64,000 nucleotides of DNA from a bacterium. Its GTDB lineage: Bacteria > Elusimicrobiota > Elusimicrobia > Elusimicrobiales > UBA9959. Where the stretch lies: contig JAJYNO010000030.1 in NCBI GenBank assembly GCA_021786295.1, positions 1 to 64,000 on the forward strand, written 5' to 3'. Each line of letters starts with the position of its first letter. The stretch's first letter is position 1. Positions 51,399 to 59,555 of the stretch are shown in pieces. The notes beneath the pieces were generated by a model. That model made no database searches, was not told the origin of the DNA, and saw nothing but the letters and a program-made list of their open reading frames with translations. The position numbers and the translations under genes are program-made.

Positions 51399-51659
51399 TC
51401 AGGCCGCGGAGACCAGGCCCGCCTTTCTGAGCTCCTCCACGAACGCGTCGTAATCCGCGCCGGCCGTCCCCTCGTCGACCTCGAACTCGGCCGTCAGCCC
51501 CCGCACCACGGCGGCCCTGCCGCGGCCGGCGGCCAGCCCCTCCCAGATAACGGCGGCCGGGCCATTGAGCTCGTGCAGGCGGGAAGAAGCCGCGTCGACG
51601 ATGAACACTTCCCCGGCGAGGCGCCTGTAGGCCAGGCCCCCTTTTATTCTCAGTCCCAT
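51399..51659 (-). CDS. PqqD-family peptide chaperone (RRE domain)
   Basis: An 86-residue protein of the PqqD family, which binds precursor leaders and presents them to radical SAM enzymes. GLAYRRLAGEVFIVDAASSRLHELNGPAAVIWEGLAAG is the typical first half (three beta strands then a helix); EFEVDEGTAGADYDAFVEELRKAGLV is the helical second half. The ATG at 51659 is chosen with GAGGGG upstream. It lies 10 bp after the HprK-like gene and 27 bp before the precursor. Confidence 0.9.
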   Translation of the reverse strand: MGLRIKGGLAYRRLAGEVFIVDAASSRLHELNGPAAVIWEGLAAGRGRAAVVRGLTAEFEVDEGTAGADYDAFVEELRKAGLVSAA

Positions 51660-51669
51660 GGTATGCCCC

Positions 51670-52500
51670 TCATACGATAAGTTCCAGAAAAGAGGCGTCC
51701 CGGTCCGAGAACTCCAGGACCCGGAAGGGCGAACCGGAAAGCAGGCCGGACGCCGCGTCCATTGCCCGCCCGCCGGCGGCAGCGCTCCTTTCAAAGTTCA
51801 GCAGGCAGCGCAGCAGCGGAGGCAGCGCCTCCGGGCCGCCGCACGCCGAAACCCGGTTGGCGCGGGCCTTCCTCAGCAAAAAGACCCCGCCCAGCGGCCA
51901 GGAGCCACGGCGCCCTTCGGAGCGCATCTCCCCCCAGAAAGGGGAGCCGTAGGCGCGCCATCGGCCGTTCTCCCGGCGCAGCATATTTATCTCGTCGCTG
52001 ACGACCTCCGCCGAGCCGGAAGCGCCGGCCAGCCTGGAAAGGGTGGATTTGCCGGCGCCGGACCTGCCCAGGAAAACATAGGCGCGGCCGTTCTTCACCA
52101 GGCCGGCGGAATGCAGCATAAGGCCGCCGGAGCGCAGCAGCAGGGCGCTCAGCAGGGAGCGCAGAAAAGCGTCCAGGCTCTGCTCCCGCGGCGAGGCCAG
52201 CAGCGTCCCGGAACCGGCCGCGGTGTCCAGCGAGGCCCCGAAATCCCCACGGCTCAGCCTCAGCCGCCGTCCCGCCCAGAGAACGGAAGGTCTGAAAGGG
52301 GCCTGCCGCCCCGGAGCCGCGGACACGGAGAAGGAGTAGTCCGCGCCCCCGCCGCCGGCGAAGCGGCCGTACCGCCGCCGCAATAGGGAAATGATACCTG
52401 CGGAGTCCGATTCAAAACCCAACCCGATCCCGCCCACCTCCAGGTTCAGGGAGCGGGACCGCCCGGGGGCCTGTCCGGTCAGGGCAGCGTCGAGGGCCAC
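51670..52500 (-). CDS. HprK-related kinase of a RiPP-type cluster
   Basis: The C-terminal half resembles HPr kinase: MLHSAGLVKNGRAYVFLGRSGAGKSTLSRLAG with Walker A GRSGAGKS, then EVVSDEINMLRR and AYGSPFWGE. The N-terminal half (LNLEVGGIGLGFESDSAGIISLLRRRYGRF) is as seen in HprK-related proteins of peptide clusters. In some lasso-peptide clusters such kinases phosphorylate the precursor's C-terminal serine. The true HprK is encoded separately at 27812-28777. The start is uncertain: GTG at 52500, ATG at 52521 or GTG at 52437 are possible, none with a good ribosome site. It overlaps the pseudopilin gene, implying cotranscription with it. Confidence 0.8.
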   Translation of the reverse strand: MALDAALTGQAPGRSRSLNLEVGGIGLGFESDSAGIISLLRRRYGRFAGGGGADYSFSVSAAPGRQAPFRPSVLWAGRRLRLSRGDFGASLDTAAGSGTLLASPREQSLDAFLRSLLSALLLRSGGLMLHSAGLVKNGRAYVFLGRSGAGKSTLSRLAGASGSAEVVSDEINMLRRENGRWRAYGSPFWGEMRSEGRRGSWPLGGVFLLRKARANRVSACGGPEALPPLLRCLLNFERSAAAGGRAMDAASGLLSGSPFRVLEFSDRDASFLELIV

Positions 52501-53735
52501 TTCTGGGTGCTGTCCAGCCATGAGACTCGCGTCAGGTAGATCTTCGTGGTCAGTATATTCGCGGCCACGTTCGGATCGTAGTATATCTTGCAATGCGAAT
52601 TGGAGTTGATGTTGGCGTTGCCGTTGACTATGACGGCCCCGTGCACCAGGTCGTCGCTGCCGCCGCCGTTGGGGAGCGTCATGTCGCCCCCCACGTACAT
52701 GAAGCCGTGTATGGCCGGATTTATGCTCGAGTACAGCCCGGTGCGCTGCGTGCTGTTGTTGATATTGCCGAAGCAGACCGGGCTGTCAGGCACCGAGGGA
52801 TCGTAGTTGTCCTGGTAATACCCCCAGTCGTCGCAGTACTGCTTCCACGCGGTGGGCGGGACGGCGGCGTTGTAGGAGCCCACGGTATGCTGGCTGCCGT
52901 TGGAGAAAGTGAAGTTGCCCAGCACTATTATGTTGCCGACGATAGCGCTCCTGAAGCCGGTCCAGCTCCCCGCTATATAATAGGTATTGCCGTTCAGGGA
53001 GTCGCAGTTCTTGCTGAAGTTGCCGGGCTGGTAATAGGCGTTGCCGCAGGGGTCCGTGCCTTCGGCTATGGCCGAGCTCTTGTACGCGGCGAAGTCTATC
53101 TGCGGCATCGGAGGGAGATTGGAGTCGTAGGAATGCCACCACCAGCAGTTGGGGGCGTCGCAGTTGGGAGGCGCGGCGCCGTTCGTGTCCTTGTCTATGC
53201 CGGCGGCGCTCCAGAACGAAGGATGGGTCTTCGTCAGTATCGAGACCGCGTTGGGGCTGGTGACCGCCCCCCACTCCACCTGGATGTTGCTGCCGTTCAT
53301 CGTAACGCCTTCGGCCGCGGCTACGCTGACGTCGTCCATCACCGAGTTCCCGTAGATCACCTTCAGCGCCCTGGTCTCCTTCTTGTACCTGTCCCTGCCG
53401 ACCGCCAGTATCGTGACCTGCTGGGTCAGCGGGCCGCTGGTTATAGAGATGGTGTACGTGCCGCCGGACATGTCCGTGTATACGGTGTCGAAGTTGAAGC
53501 CCGCTATCGGCAGGCCCTTCTTGATGTTGTTCCAGGTGGTAGTGGACTCGCAGACCTTCTGGTAGCCCCTGTCCACTGCCGCCTCGGCCAGCTGGAAGGC
53601 GTTGGTATTCTCGGCCTGCTTCTCGCTCCACAAGGACTCGTTGCGGATGTACTTTACCATGACCGGGACTATGATGGCCAGGACGGCCAGCAGCACCAGC
53701 ACTCCGACGAGGAACTGCCCCTTTCGGTTCTTCAT
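52479..53735 (-). CDS. PilX/GspK-like minor pilus-assembly protein
   Basis: A protein of 418 residues with a single N-terminal membrane helix after a short basic leader: MKNRKGQFLVGVLVLLAVLAIIVPVMV, then NAFQLAEAAVDRGYQKV, the pattern of PilX-type minor pilins. There is no canonical GFTLIE cleavage site. The large ectodomain holds several Cys (CDAPNCWWW, DPCGNAYY, NCDSLNG) likely to form disulfides, and repeated NGN/VGGDM stretches suggesting a beta-helix. Its ATG shares a base with the previous stop (TGATG). It is third in a run of three pilin-like genes. Confidence 0.78.
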   Translation of the reverse strand: MKNRKGQFLVGVLVLLAVLAIIVPVMVKYIRNESLWSEKQAENTNAFQLAEAAVDRGYQKVCESTTTWNNIKKGLPIAGFNFDTVYTDMSGGTYTISITSGPLTQQVTILAVGRDRYKKETRALKVIYGNSVMDDVSVAAAEGVTMNGSNIQVEWGAVTSPNAVSILTKTHPSFWSAAGIDKDTNGAAPPNCDAPNCWWWHSYDSNLPPMPQIDFAAYKSSAIAEGTDPCGNAYYQPGNFSKNCDSLNGNTYYIAGSWTGFRSAIVGNIIVLGNFTFSNGSQHTVGSYNAAVPPTAWKQYCDDWGYYQDNYDPSVPDSPVCFGNINNSTQRTGLYSSINPAIHGFMYVGGDMTLPNGGGSDDLVHGAVIVNGNANINSNSHCKIYYDPNVAANILTTKIYLTRVSWLDSTQKWPSTLP

Positions 53736-54241
53736 CAGTTCATTATCCTCACTTTCTGGATGGAGAGCTGCAGCGCCTTCTTGCCGCCGCGGTAGGTGGG
53801 GGACTGCATGGTCAACGCGACCGAGATGATGCTGGTATCGTCGGTGCGCGGATATGTGAAAGCTATGTAGGCCAGGCTGTCGGACAGCATCGAGACGTTG
53901 CCGTTGTTGTTCATGTAGAGCTTCTTGCCCTGCTGGTAGAACGAGACCGGCACGACGCTGCCGAACGCGTTCTCGTACTCGAACTGCAGCCGGGAGCAGG
54001 GCGGCTGGCCGGGAGCGCTGTCGATGACCACGGTGCCGCTCTGTGCCTGTCTGGTGAAGCGGTTGATGGTGTCCAGCGAGGTCCGGACGTCGCGCTGTAT
54101 GGTGTAGCGCGCGGAGGTCAGCCGCCAGAAGTTGGTCGTCTGCAGGAAAAGCGGCCCGGCGACGGTCACGACGGTGCCGAGTATGGCCACGGTGACCATC
54201 AGCTCCATGAGGGTATAGCCCCGGCGTCGTCCAGCTACCAT
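53735..54241 (-). CDS. PilW/GspJ-like minor pseudopilin
   Basis: A 168-residue protein with a class III leader MVAGRRRG cut before YTLMELMVTVAILGTVVTVAGPL; Glu5 of the mature form is present. The remaining 140 residues are a beta-rich head (SRLQFEYENAFGSVVPVSFYQQGKKLYMNN) as in minor pilins PilW or GspJ. It overlaps both neighbours by a few bases. It probably belongs to the initiating tip complex of the type IV pilus or a type II secretion pseudopilus. Confidence 0.82.
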   Translation of the reverse strand: MVAGRRRGYTLMELMVTVAILGTVVTVAGPLFLQTTNFWRLTSARYTIQRDVRTSLDTINRFTRQAQSGTVVIDSAPGQPPCSRLQFEYENAFGSVVPVSFYQQGKKLYMNNNGNVSMLSDSLAYIAFTYPRTDDTSIISVALTMQSPTYRGGKKALQLSIQKVRIMN

Positions 54242-56814
54242 GAGAAGTCCTGCTCCGTTATGGCGCCGGCGCTGACGCTGACGCCCGTGGCGTATTTAGA
54301 GGTATAGGTCACGGCCCCGCTGTTCGGGTCCACCACCGGATAGAAGGCCCTGACGTTGTACGCGCCGGCCCCCGCCCTGACCTCCAGAGTGTAGGTGCCG
54401 TCCGCCTGGCTGGAGACGGAATATAAGGCGGTCAGCGACGGGGCGGTGGCCGCGTTTACGGCAGGCAGCGGATCGGTCACGGCGGCCGTGCTGGCCACGA
54501 CCAGCACGCCGGTGGTGATGGCGGTGTTGCCCTGCGTCAGCGTGCCCTGGATGGTGCCCATCGCGCCCACCACGGTTATGGTCCCGCAGAAGACGGTGCT
54601 GCTGGCCGCCGTAAGGCTGCCGGAAAGCGGCGTGGCCGGCAGGGAGGTATAGCTCTGCAGCGGGTCGAGGACCGGGGAGACGCTGTACGCTACCGCTGAG
54701 GTGGCCGCGTAGATGTAGAAATGCCCGGTGATATCGCTGGTGCCCTGGTACACCGGACCTCCGTTGGAGGCCTGCACCACCACGTTTGGCAGCGCTCCCG
54801 TGCCGGAAGTGACATAGCCGGTAAGATAGCCGCCCTGCACCAGGTGGAAATCCGGGACCCGGGTGACCTGCCCGAGCTGCATGTTCACGTCCGCATCGCT
54901 CGGCTGGTAGCTGCCGTTGACGCTCCCGTAATTGGCGGTGACCGTGACCGTGCCGGTAGGCAGGAAGAGCATGTAAAAGCCCTGGCTGTTGGTATTGGAG
55001 GTGATGCCTTCCGCCCCCACCGTTATGGTCGGGCTGCCCAGCGGCCTGTTCTGGTCCGGACCGCTGCCGTAGACATAGCCGAAGGCTATGCCGCCGGTGA
55101 CCGAACTGGAAAGCACTATGGTCCCCAGATCGACGTTCGCGTTGGCCTGCGCCGTTACCGCGGAACTGGAGCCGAAGACGGTATTGGAGGCGACGGTCAC
55201 CGTCCAGCTGTTGTTCTGGTTCAGCACCGTGGTGGTGGCCACGTTGGTAAGCAGGAAATAGCCGGTGGACGAGACCAGCGCCGGGCCGGAGAGCCCGTCG
55301 CTGGCTGTCGCCGCGGCCCCGGCGGCGGGGGTGCCGGTGAGACACGCGGCGGAATAGGAGCTGTCGTGAGGCGGGTGCACGATGATCTGGTCGTCGGAAA
55401 AATCGTTCTGGTTGTTGTTGGAATCGTAGCAGCGCCCGTAGGCGTCGGAGAGCGCTCCGGCCGAGGTGTGGCGGGTGTACGACTCCCCGACCTCCAGGCC
55501 TATGGACTGCTGTATCGCGGTCCCCTCGTAGCCCTGGGCCAGCTTCTTGGAGCTGTTGCTGTTGCTGGTGGCGTTCCAGCCCACCATGTCCAGCGCCGTC
55601 ATCGTGGCCGCGTTGCCTATGACGACGTAGCCGGCCGGGGACGGATTGCCGGTGAGGATCATGTCGTCCTCGTCGTTCCAGTTGTTGTCCGTATCGTAGA
55701 CGGCGTCCGCCTGCACGGTGATCCCGTCGGCCGTGACGGTCCCCGTGTTGGCGAAGAGATAGTAATGGCCCGGGGCCAGCGCCGTAGTGCGGTAATCTAT
55801 GTTCGGAACGATCAGCGGGTCCCCGGACTGCTGGTAACCGACCTGCACCACCGCGTTGGAGCCGAAGCCGGGGCTGGTGGCCATGGTCCAGGTCCAGGTG
55901 CTTGGGTTGTAGACCTCCACCCACTCCGCGTTGCCGCCGTCCACGGTGAGCGAGCTGCCCACGACCTGGCTTATCACCAGGTGGTCCCGTATGTAAGCCA
56001 TGCCCGAGACCGTGCCGGTAGCTATCCGGTTCAGCGAGAAATTATAGGGCGTATAGGCGCCGGCCGTCACCGAAAGGGAGGGGCTGGTGGCGGAGAAATA
56101 CGGCAGCGTGGAACAGACAAGGGTATAAGAGCCGGGCGCCACCTGGAAGCTGTAGTTGCCCGAGGCGTCGGTGTAGGCCTGCCAGTTGGGAGAGCCGAGC
56201 ACCTGCACCTGGGCGTCCTGCACCGGCCCGCCGCCGGCGGCGTCGGTGACCTGGCCGCTGAAGCCGGCGCTGAGCATGGCGGCGGTGGGATTCTCGTAAT
56301 AGCTGGCCAGCTGGATCTTCTGGGCCGAACCGTTATTGGTCCACATCACCGTAACGGTGATCTTCTTCATGCCGGGGTCGTTGGCGGTGTACGGCAGCGG
56401 GCTCACCGTAGCCCCGGAGGCCGCGACATATTCCACGTAGACCACCCTGGTAAGAGGCGGCATGCCCCATAGCGTTATGGTCTGGGGAGGGTAGTTGGCC
56501 GTGTCGTACTCGAAGGAAGGGGTATAGCCCGAACTGACGGCCGGCGCGGTGGTCACCAGCAGCTGGAAGTAGGATTTATTCCTCAGGACCTCCATCTGCT
56601 CCTGGGCCAGATTGGTGGCGATGGTCTTTATCCGGGACTGCAGCATCGCCCTGTTGATGTACTTGAAGGCCCCCATGCTGCCTATCACGCCGATGGTCAG
56701 CACGGTGACGGCGACCATAAGCTCCGTCAGCGTCACGCCTGAGCGCCTGGCGGGGCGCCGCGCGCACGTTCCGCCTGGGAAGCCGTCTGTCATCCGGCGC
56801 AGCAGTTCTCTCAT
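54235..56814 (-). CDS. PilV/GspI-like minor pilin fused to a large multi-domain ectodomain
   Basis: A protein of 859 residues. A long basic leader ends at RRSG before VTLTELMVAVTVLTIGVIGSMGAF (Glu5 present). The pilin head reaches about residue 200. Beyond it are a carboxypeptidase-regulatory-like beta-sandwich (FSGQVTDAAGGGPVQDAQVQV, about 205-280), a lamin-tail-like domain (HLVISQVVGSS...AEWVEVYNPS, about 290-480), and further repeated sandwiches (GYVYGSGPDQNRPLGSPTITV, GYLTGYVTSGTGALPNVVV, IQGTLTQGNTAITTGVLVV). Minor pilins are normally 150-250 residues, so this is probably a pilus-tip adhesin. The start at 56814 is chosen because GGAGGGG lies upstream; an ATG 30 bp earlier is possible. 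Confidence 0.83.
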   Translation of the reverse strand: MRELLRRMTDGFPGGTCARRPARRSGVTLTELMVAVTVLTIGVIGSMGAFKYINRAMLQSRIKTIATNLAQEQMEVLRNKSYFQLLVTTAPAVSSGYTPSFEYDTANYPPQTITLWGMPPLTRVVYVEYVAASGATVSPLPYTANDPGMKKITVTVMWTNNGSAQKIQLASYYENPTAAMLSAGFSGQVTDAAGGGPVQDAQVQVLGSPNWQAYTDASGNYSFQVAPGSYTLVCSTLPYFSATSPSLSVTAGAYTPYNFSLNRIATGTVSGMAYIRDHLVISQVVGSSLTVDGGNAEWVEVYNPSTWTWTMATSPGFGSNAVVQVGYQQSGDPLIVPNIDYRTTALAPGHYYLFANTGTVTADGITVQADAVYDTDNNWNDEDDMILTGNPSPAGYVVIGNAATMTALDMVGWNATSNSNSSKKLAQGYEGTAIQQSIGLEVGESYTRHTSAGALSDAYGRCYDSNNNQNDFSDDQIIVHPPHDSSYSAACLTGTPAAGAAATASDGLSGPALVSSTGYFLLTNVATTTVLNQNNSWTVTVASNTVFGSSSAVTAQANANVDLGTIVLSSSVTGGIAFGYVYGSGPDQNRPLGSPTITVGAEGITSNTNSQGFYMLFLPTGTVTVTANYGSVNGSYQPSDADVNMQLGQVTRVPDFHLVQGGYLTGYVTSGTGALPNVVVQASNGGPVYQGTSDITGHFYIYAATSAVAYSVSPVLDPLQSYTSLPATPLSGSLTAASSTVFCGTITVVGAMGTIQGTLTQGNTAITTGVLVVASTAAVTDPLPAVNAATAPSLTALYSVSSQADGTYTLEVRAGAGAYNVRAFYPVVDPNSGAVTYTSKYATGVSVSAGAITEQDFSW

Positions 56815-56900
56815 CTTACCCTGACCCCTCCGCCAGTATAGCATACAAAAGAGGTTCGATAAACCGCGAGGAAAATGTCGGACCCCTGCCGTATAAACCC

Positions 56901-57608
56901 TCAGGGATAGGTGCCGGCGTCGGCCCCGTCCGGAGGGACGTCGGAGGACTGCGGAGAAGCGGCCCCCTGGCCGGCGGCCGGGGCCGCCTGCTGGTCCGGG
57001 GCGGCGGCCGGCTGCCGGTCCGCCGCGGCCCGTTCCGCCGCACGCCGTTCGGCCTCGGAGGCGGGCTTTTTCCGGAGCACGCGCTTTAGCCGCTTGACCC
57101 TTATGAGCCGGCGCTTCCTGACCGGAGCGGGCGCCGGGGCGGCCTTCTCCTCCGTCTTTTCCGCTGCCTTGGCGGCGGCCTCTTCCGCCGCCTTCTTCCT
57201 GGCGGCTATCAGGTTGTCGAAGGCGTCCCGCTGCTCGTCGTCGAGGAAATCCCTTATCGTGTCCGGCAGGTCCCTGTCTATCTTCAGCATCTTATAGCGC
57301 GCGTCGTCGGCTTTGTAGCGCCATTTCTTCTCCTGCTCCGTATCGTCCCCGTACTCCTTCATCAGCTTGTCGAACTCGGAAGCCTTTTTCTTTATGGCCG
57401 AGGAGATGCGGTCCTGCTGCTTGGAGCTCAGGCGCAGGGCGGCGGAAAGGTCGGCGAGTATCCCCTGCGCGTCGGGCCTTCTCAGGGCAGCTTCGGTCCC
57501 GGGCTCGGCGCCGGCCGCGGGCGGCTGCGCCGGGGCAGCCTTTCCCTGGTCCTGGCAATAAGCGGCGGAGGGCAGGCAGAGCAGCGCGAGTACCAGTATT
57601 TTCTTCAT
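56901..57608 (-). CDS. Periplasmic Spy/CpxP-like helical protein with basic C-terminal part
   Basis: A signal peptide (MKKILVLALLCLPSAAYC) is followed by a Pro/Ala linker, a helical domain (about 50-140) with the Spy-like LRLSSKQQDRISSAIKKKASEF and LDDEQRDAFDNLIAARK, an Ala/Glu/Lys-rich helix, the very basic stretch VRKRRLIRVKRLKRVLRKK, and an Ala/Pro/Gln-rich disordered tail. The 235-residue protein is not a clear member of any family. It is transcribed away from the STI1-like gene. The function is unknown; a chaperone-like role is only a guess. Confidence 0.7.
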   Translation of the reverse strand: MKKILVLALLCLPSAAYCQDQGKAAPAQPPAAGAEPGTEAALRRPDAQGILADLSAALRLSSKQQDRISSAIKKKASEFDKLMKEYGDDTEQEKKWRYKADDARYKMLKIDRDLPDTIRDFLDDEQRDAFDNLIAARKKAAEEAAAKAAEKTEEKAAPAPAPVRKRRLIRVKRLKRVLRKKPASEAERRAAERAAADRQPAAAPDQQAAPAAGQGAASPQSSDVPPDGADAGTYP

Positions 57609-57780
57609 GTTCGTCTCCGTTCGATACGCCGTCCGCCGCTAAAGGCGGGCGAAAGCCATACGGGCGCCGGCCCGGCTGAAGCGCCGGCCGATGGATATCG
57701 TAATGATACAAATGATGGGGGTCCCTGGCAAGGCTGGCCGGGAATTATCCGCGCCCCCACGGCGGCCGCCGCGCGCAGTG

Positions 57781-57809
57781 TTGACTGCCGGACTTTTCGG
57801 TGTTATATT
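57781..57809 (+). promoter_or_regulatory. Strong promoter, probably leaderless transcript
   Basis: TTGACT (57781-57786) and TATATT (57804-57809) stand 17 bp apart. The ATG of the next gene follows after only 6 nt, where transcription should start, and there is no ribosome site. Confidence 0.75.
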
Positions 57810-57815
57810 ATAATC

Positions 57816-58706
57816 ATGGCCGAAGAAGGGAACAAAAGACCAGCCTGGAAGATCTGGCTGTACCTCACTCCGCTGTACGTCGTCATCGCCATCCCGCTGC
57901 TCCTCTGGATCAAGAAGGTGAACTCCGGAGACCTGAGGATGTCGAAGGACGAATACAGCGCCTTCAACAGCGACCAGGGCACGGTGAAGAAGTATTCGGA
58001 CGCCGGCTACAACCCGGAACTGATGGACGGCTCCGAGTTCGTGCGCTACCGCGAGCAGGGCGCCGCGCTGGGCTCGCTCCCCGGGGACAACGCCCCGAAG
58101 GCGGAGATAGCCCGCGTTCAGCGGGAGGCCGAAGCCCGCGGCCAGGCCTCGTACGGCGGGGCCGGAGCGGCGGGCGGCGGAGACGCCCGGTCGGCCTCTC
58201 AGCGGGCGCTGGAATCCGGCGACACCAGGGACAAGGAGCAGATGGCGGCCGGCTACAAGGCCGGGTACCTTTCCTACGCCGTAAGCAAGATCCTCGGGAG
58301 CCCGGGGGCCGTACACGCCCTGCTGAGCAACAAGTACGTCATCGACGGCTTCATGGCCCGCGGCTCCGTGAAGGCGGCCACCGGCAGCGCGCAGGGGCTG
58401 GCTAATTACCTTAAAGGACCGGGGCCGTCCAACTTCATAAATAATCCCATCGTCAAAGAGGCCCTTAACAATCCGGCCGTGGTGAGCGCGGTGGCCTCCA
58501 GCGGCATTGTCCAGGCCCTGATGAACACTCCGGCCGCGCAGCAGCTGATGGCCGACCCGCAGGCCCTTGGCGATCTCGTCAACAACAATCCGCAGCTCAT
58601 GCAGCTGGCCATGCAGAACCCGCAGACCCTCTCCACGCTGATGAGCAACCCGCAGGTCTCCGGCCTGGTCGGGAAGTTCGATACCAGCAAGATAAAGACC
58701 TACTGA
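57816..58706 (+). CDS. Membrane-anchored protein with STI1-like Asn-Pro repeats
   Basis: A protein of 296 residues. One membrane helix near the N-terminus (IWLYLTPLYVVIAIPLLLWI) is followed by a charged and Gly/Ala-rich linker to about residue 145 and a helical C-terminal half. The half consists of short repeats around Asn-Pro: NNPIVKEALNNPAVVSAV, ALMNTPAAQQLMADPQALG, LVNNNPQLMQLAMQNPQTLS, LMSNPQVSGL. Such repeats resemble STI1/Hsp70-cochaperone-type modules. The function is not recognised. The start is fixed by the promoter and membrane helix. Confidence 0.72.
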   Translation: MAEEGNKRPAWKIWLYLTPLYVVIAIPLLLWIKKVNSGDLRMSKDEYSAFNSDQGTVKKYSDAGYNPELMDGSEFVRYREQGAALGSLPGDNAPKAEIARVQREAEARGQASYGGAGAAGGGDARSASQRALESGDTRDKEQMAAGYKAGYLSYAVSKILGSPGAVHALLSNKYVIDGFMARGSVKAATGSAQGLANYLKGPGPSNFINNPIVKEALNNPAVVSAVASSGIVQALMNTPAAQQLMADPQALGDLVNNNPQLMQLAMQNPQTLSTLMSNPQVSGLVGKFDTSKIKTY

Positions 58707-58740
58707 TACCCCTGGGGAGCGGCCGGCGCGCTCCGGAGGC

Positions 58741-58774
58741 AAAAAACCCCGCGGCCCGGGCCGCGGGGTTTTTA
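58741..58774. terminator. Strong bidirectional terminator
   Basis: A perfect stem CCCCGCGGCCC/GGGCCGCGGGG is framed by A6 on the left and T5 on the right, between the converging genes ending at 58706 and 58792. It serves both strands. Confidence 0.9.
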
Positions 58775-58791
58775 TTGCGCGCAGCCTGGCC

Positions 58792-59529
58792 TTACCAGCC
58801 GAAGCCCTCCCCCGTAAGCTGGTCGAGGCGGAGGTCCACTATCTTGTCCTTGTTAACCTTGCGCACGTCCAGCCTCTTCTGCAGGCGGGCTATGTCCGCC
58901 TGCATGCGCTTGACGCGCCGCTCCTGGATGCGGCTCTTGACGTCGAAGAGGTCGGAAAGGACGGCTCGCAGCCTGGCCTTTACGGCCTTCTTGTCCGCGT
59001 CGGAGGCCTTAGAGTACTGCAGCGAGAGCTCTCTGCTCTGGAAGTCCAGGGACAGGTCTTTTACGGCGTCCCGCTCCATATTCTCGCTCTGGTCCATTTT
59101 GGCCGCGAACAGCGACCTTCCGGCCATCTGCATCACCATCATGTACTTGGCCGGTTCGCTGTCGCGCATGGCCTCCACCTTCTTGGCGAAGTCCGGATCG
59201 TACTTCTTTATCTCCGCCAGGGTCTTTTCCGGAGGCATCGCCATGAAGCCCGGCCCACCCATGCCAGGCCTCCCCATTTTATTGCGCATCATGCCGCCGC
59301 GGCTCATTCCCATGCCCTGTCCCATTCCGGACCCCATCCCCATGCCCGGGCCCATCCCCATGCCGGGCCCCATCCCCATGCCGGGCCCCGGCTGCCAGTC
59401 GGCCTGCCCTGGCTGCGCCGCCTGGGCCTCCTCCTGCTGACCGCCGGCCGCTCCCTCTTGCGCCGCGGCCAGCGCCGGGGCGCAAGCCAGCGCCAGCGCC
59501 AGCGTCCACAACACCTTACCGTTCTTCAT
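58792..59529 (-). CDS. Periplasmic Met/Gly-rich repeat protein, candidate metal sensor
   Basis: A signal peptide (MKNGKVLWTLALALACAPALAAA) is followed near residues 47-75 by a Met-Gly-Pro repeat (GPGMGMGPGMGMG and similar), MSRGGMMRNKMG, then a helical domain of about 140 residues (LAEIKKYDPDFAKKVEAMRDSE, SRIQERRVKRMQADIARLQKRL). Met-rich repeats often bind Cu(I) or Ag(I); the helical part recalls CnrX/ZraP/Spy-type periplasmic sensors. It is last in an operon after an ECF sigma factor and its anti-sigma factor (26 bp gap), which suggests a part in envelope or metal sensing. That role is inferred. Confidence 0.72.
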   Translation of the reverse strand: MKNGKVLWTLALALACAPALAAAQEGAAGGQQEEAQAAQPGQADWQPGPGMGMGPGMGMGPGMGMGSGMGQGMGMSRGGMMRNKMGRPGMGGPGFMAMPPEKTLAEIKKYDPDFAKKVEAMRDSEPAKYMMVMQMAGRSLFAAKMDQSENMERDAVKDLSLDFQSRELSLQYSKASDADKKAVKARLRAVLSDLFDVKSRIQERRVKRMQADIARLQKRLDVRKVNKDKIVDLRLDQLTGEGFGW

Positions 59530-59555
59530 AATATAAGCCCTCCTGTAATACCGTC

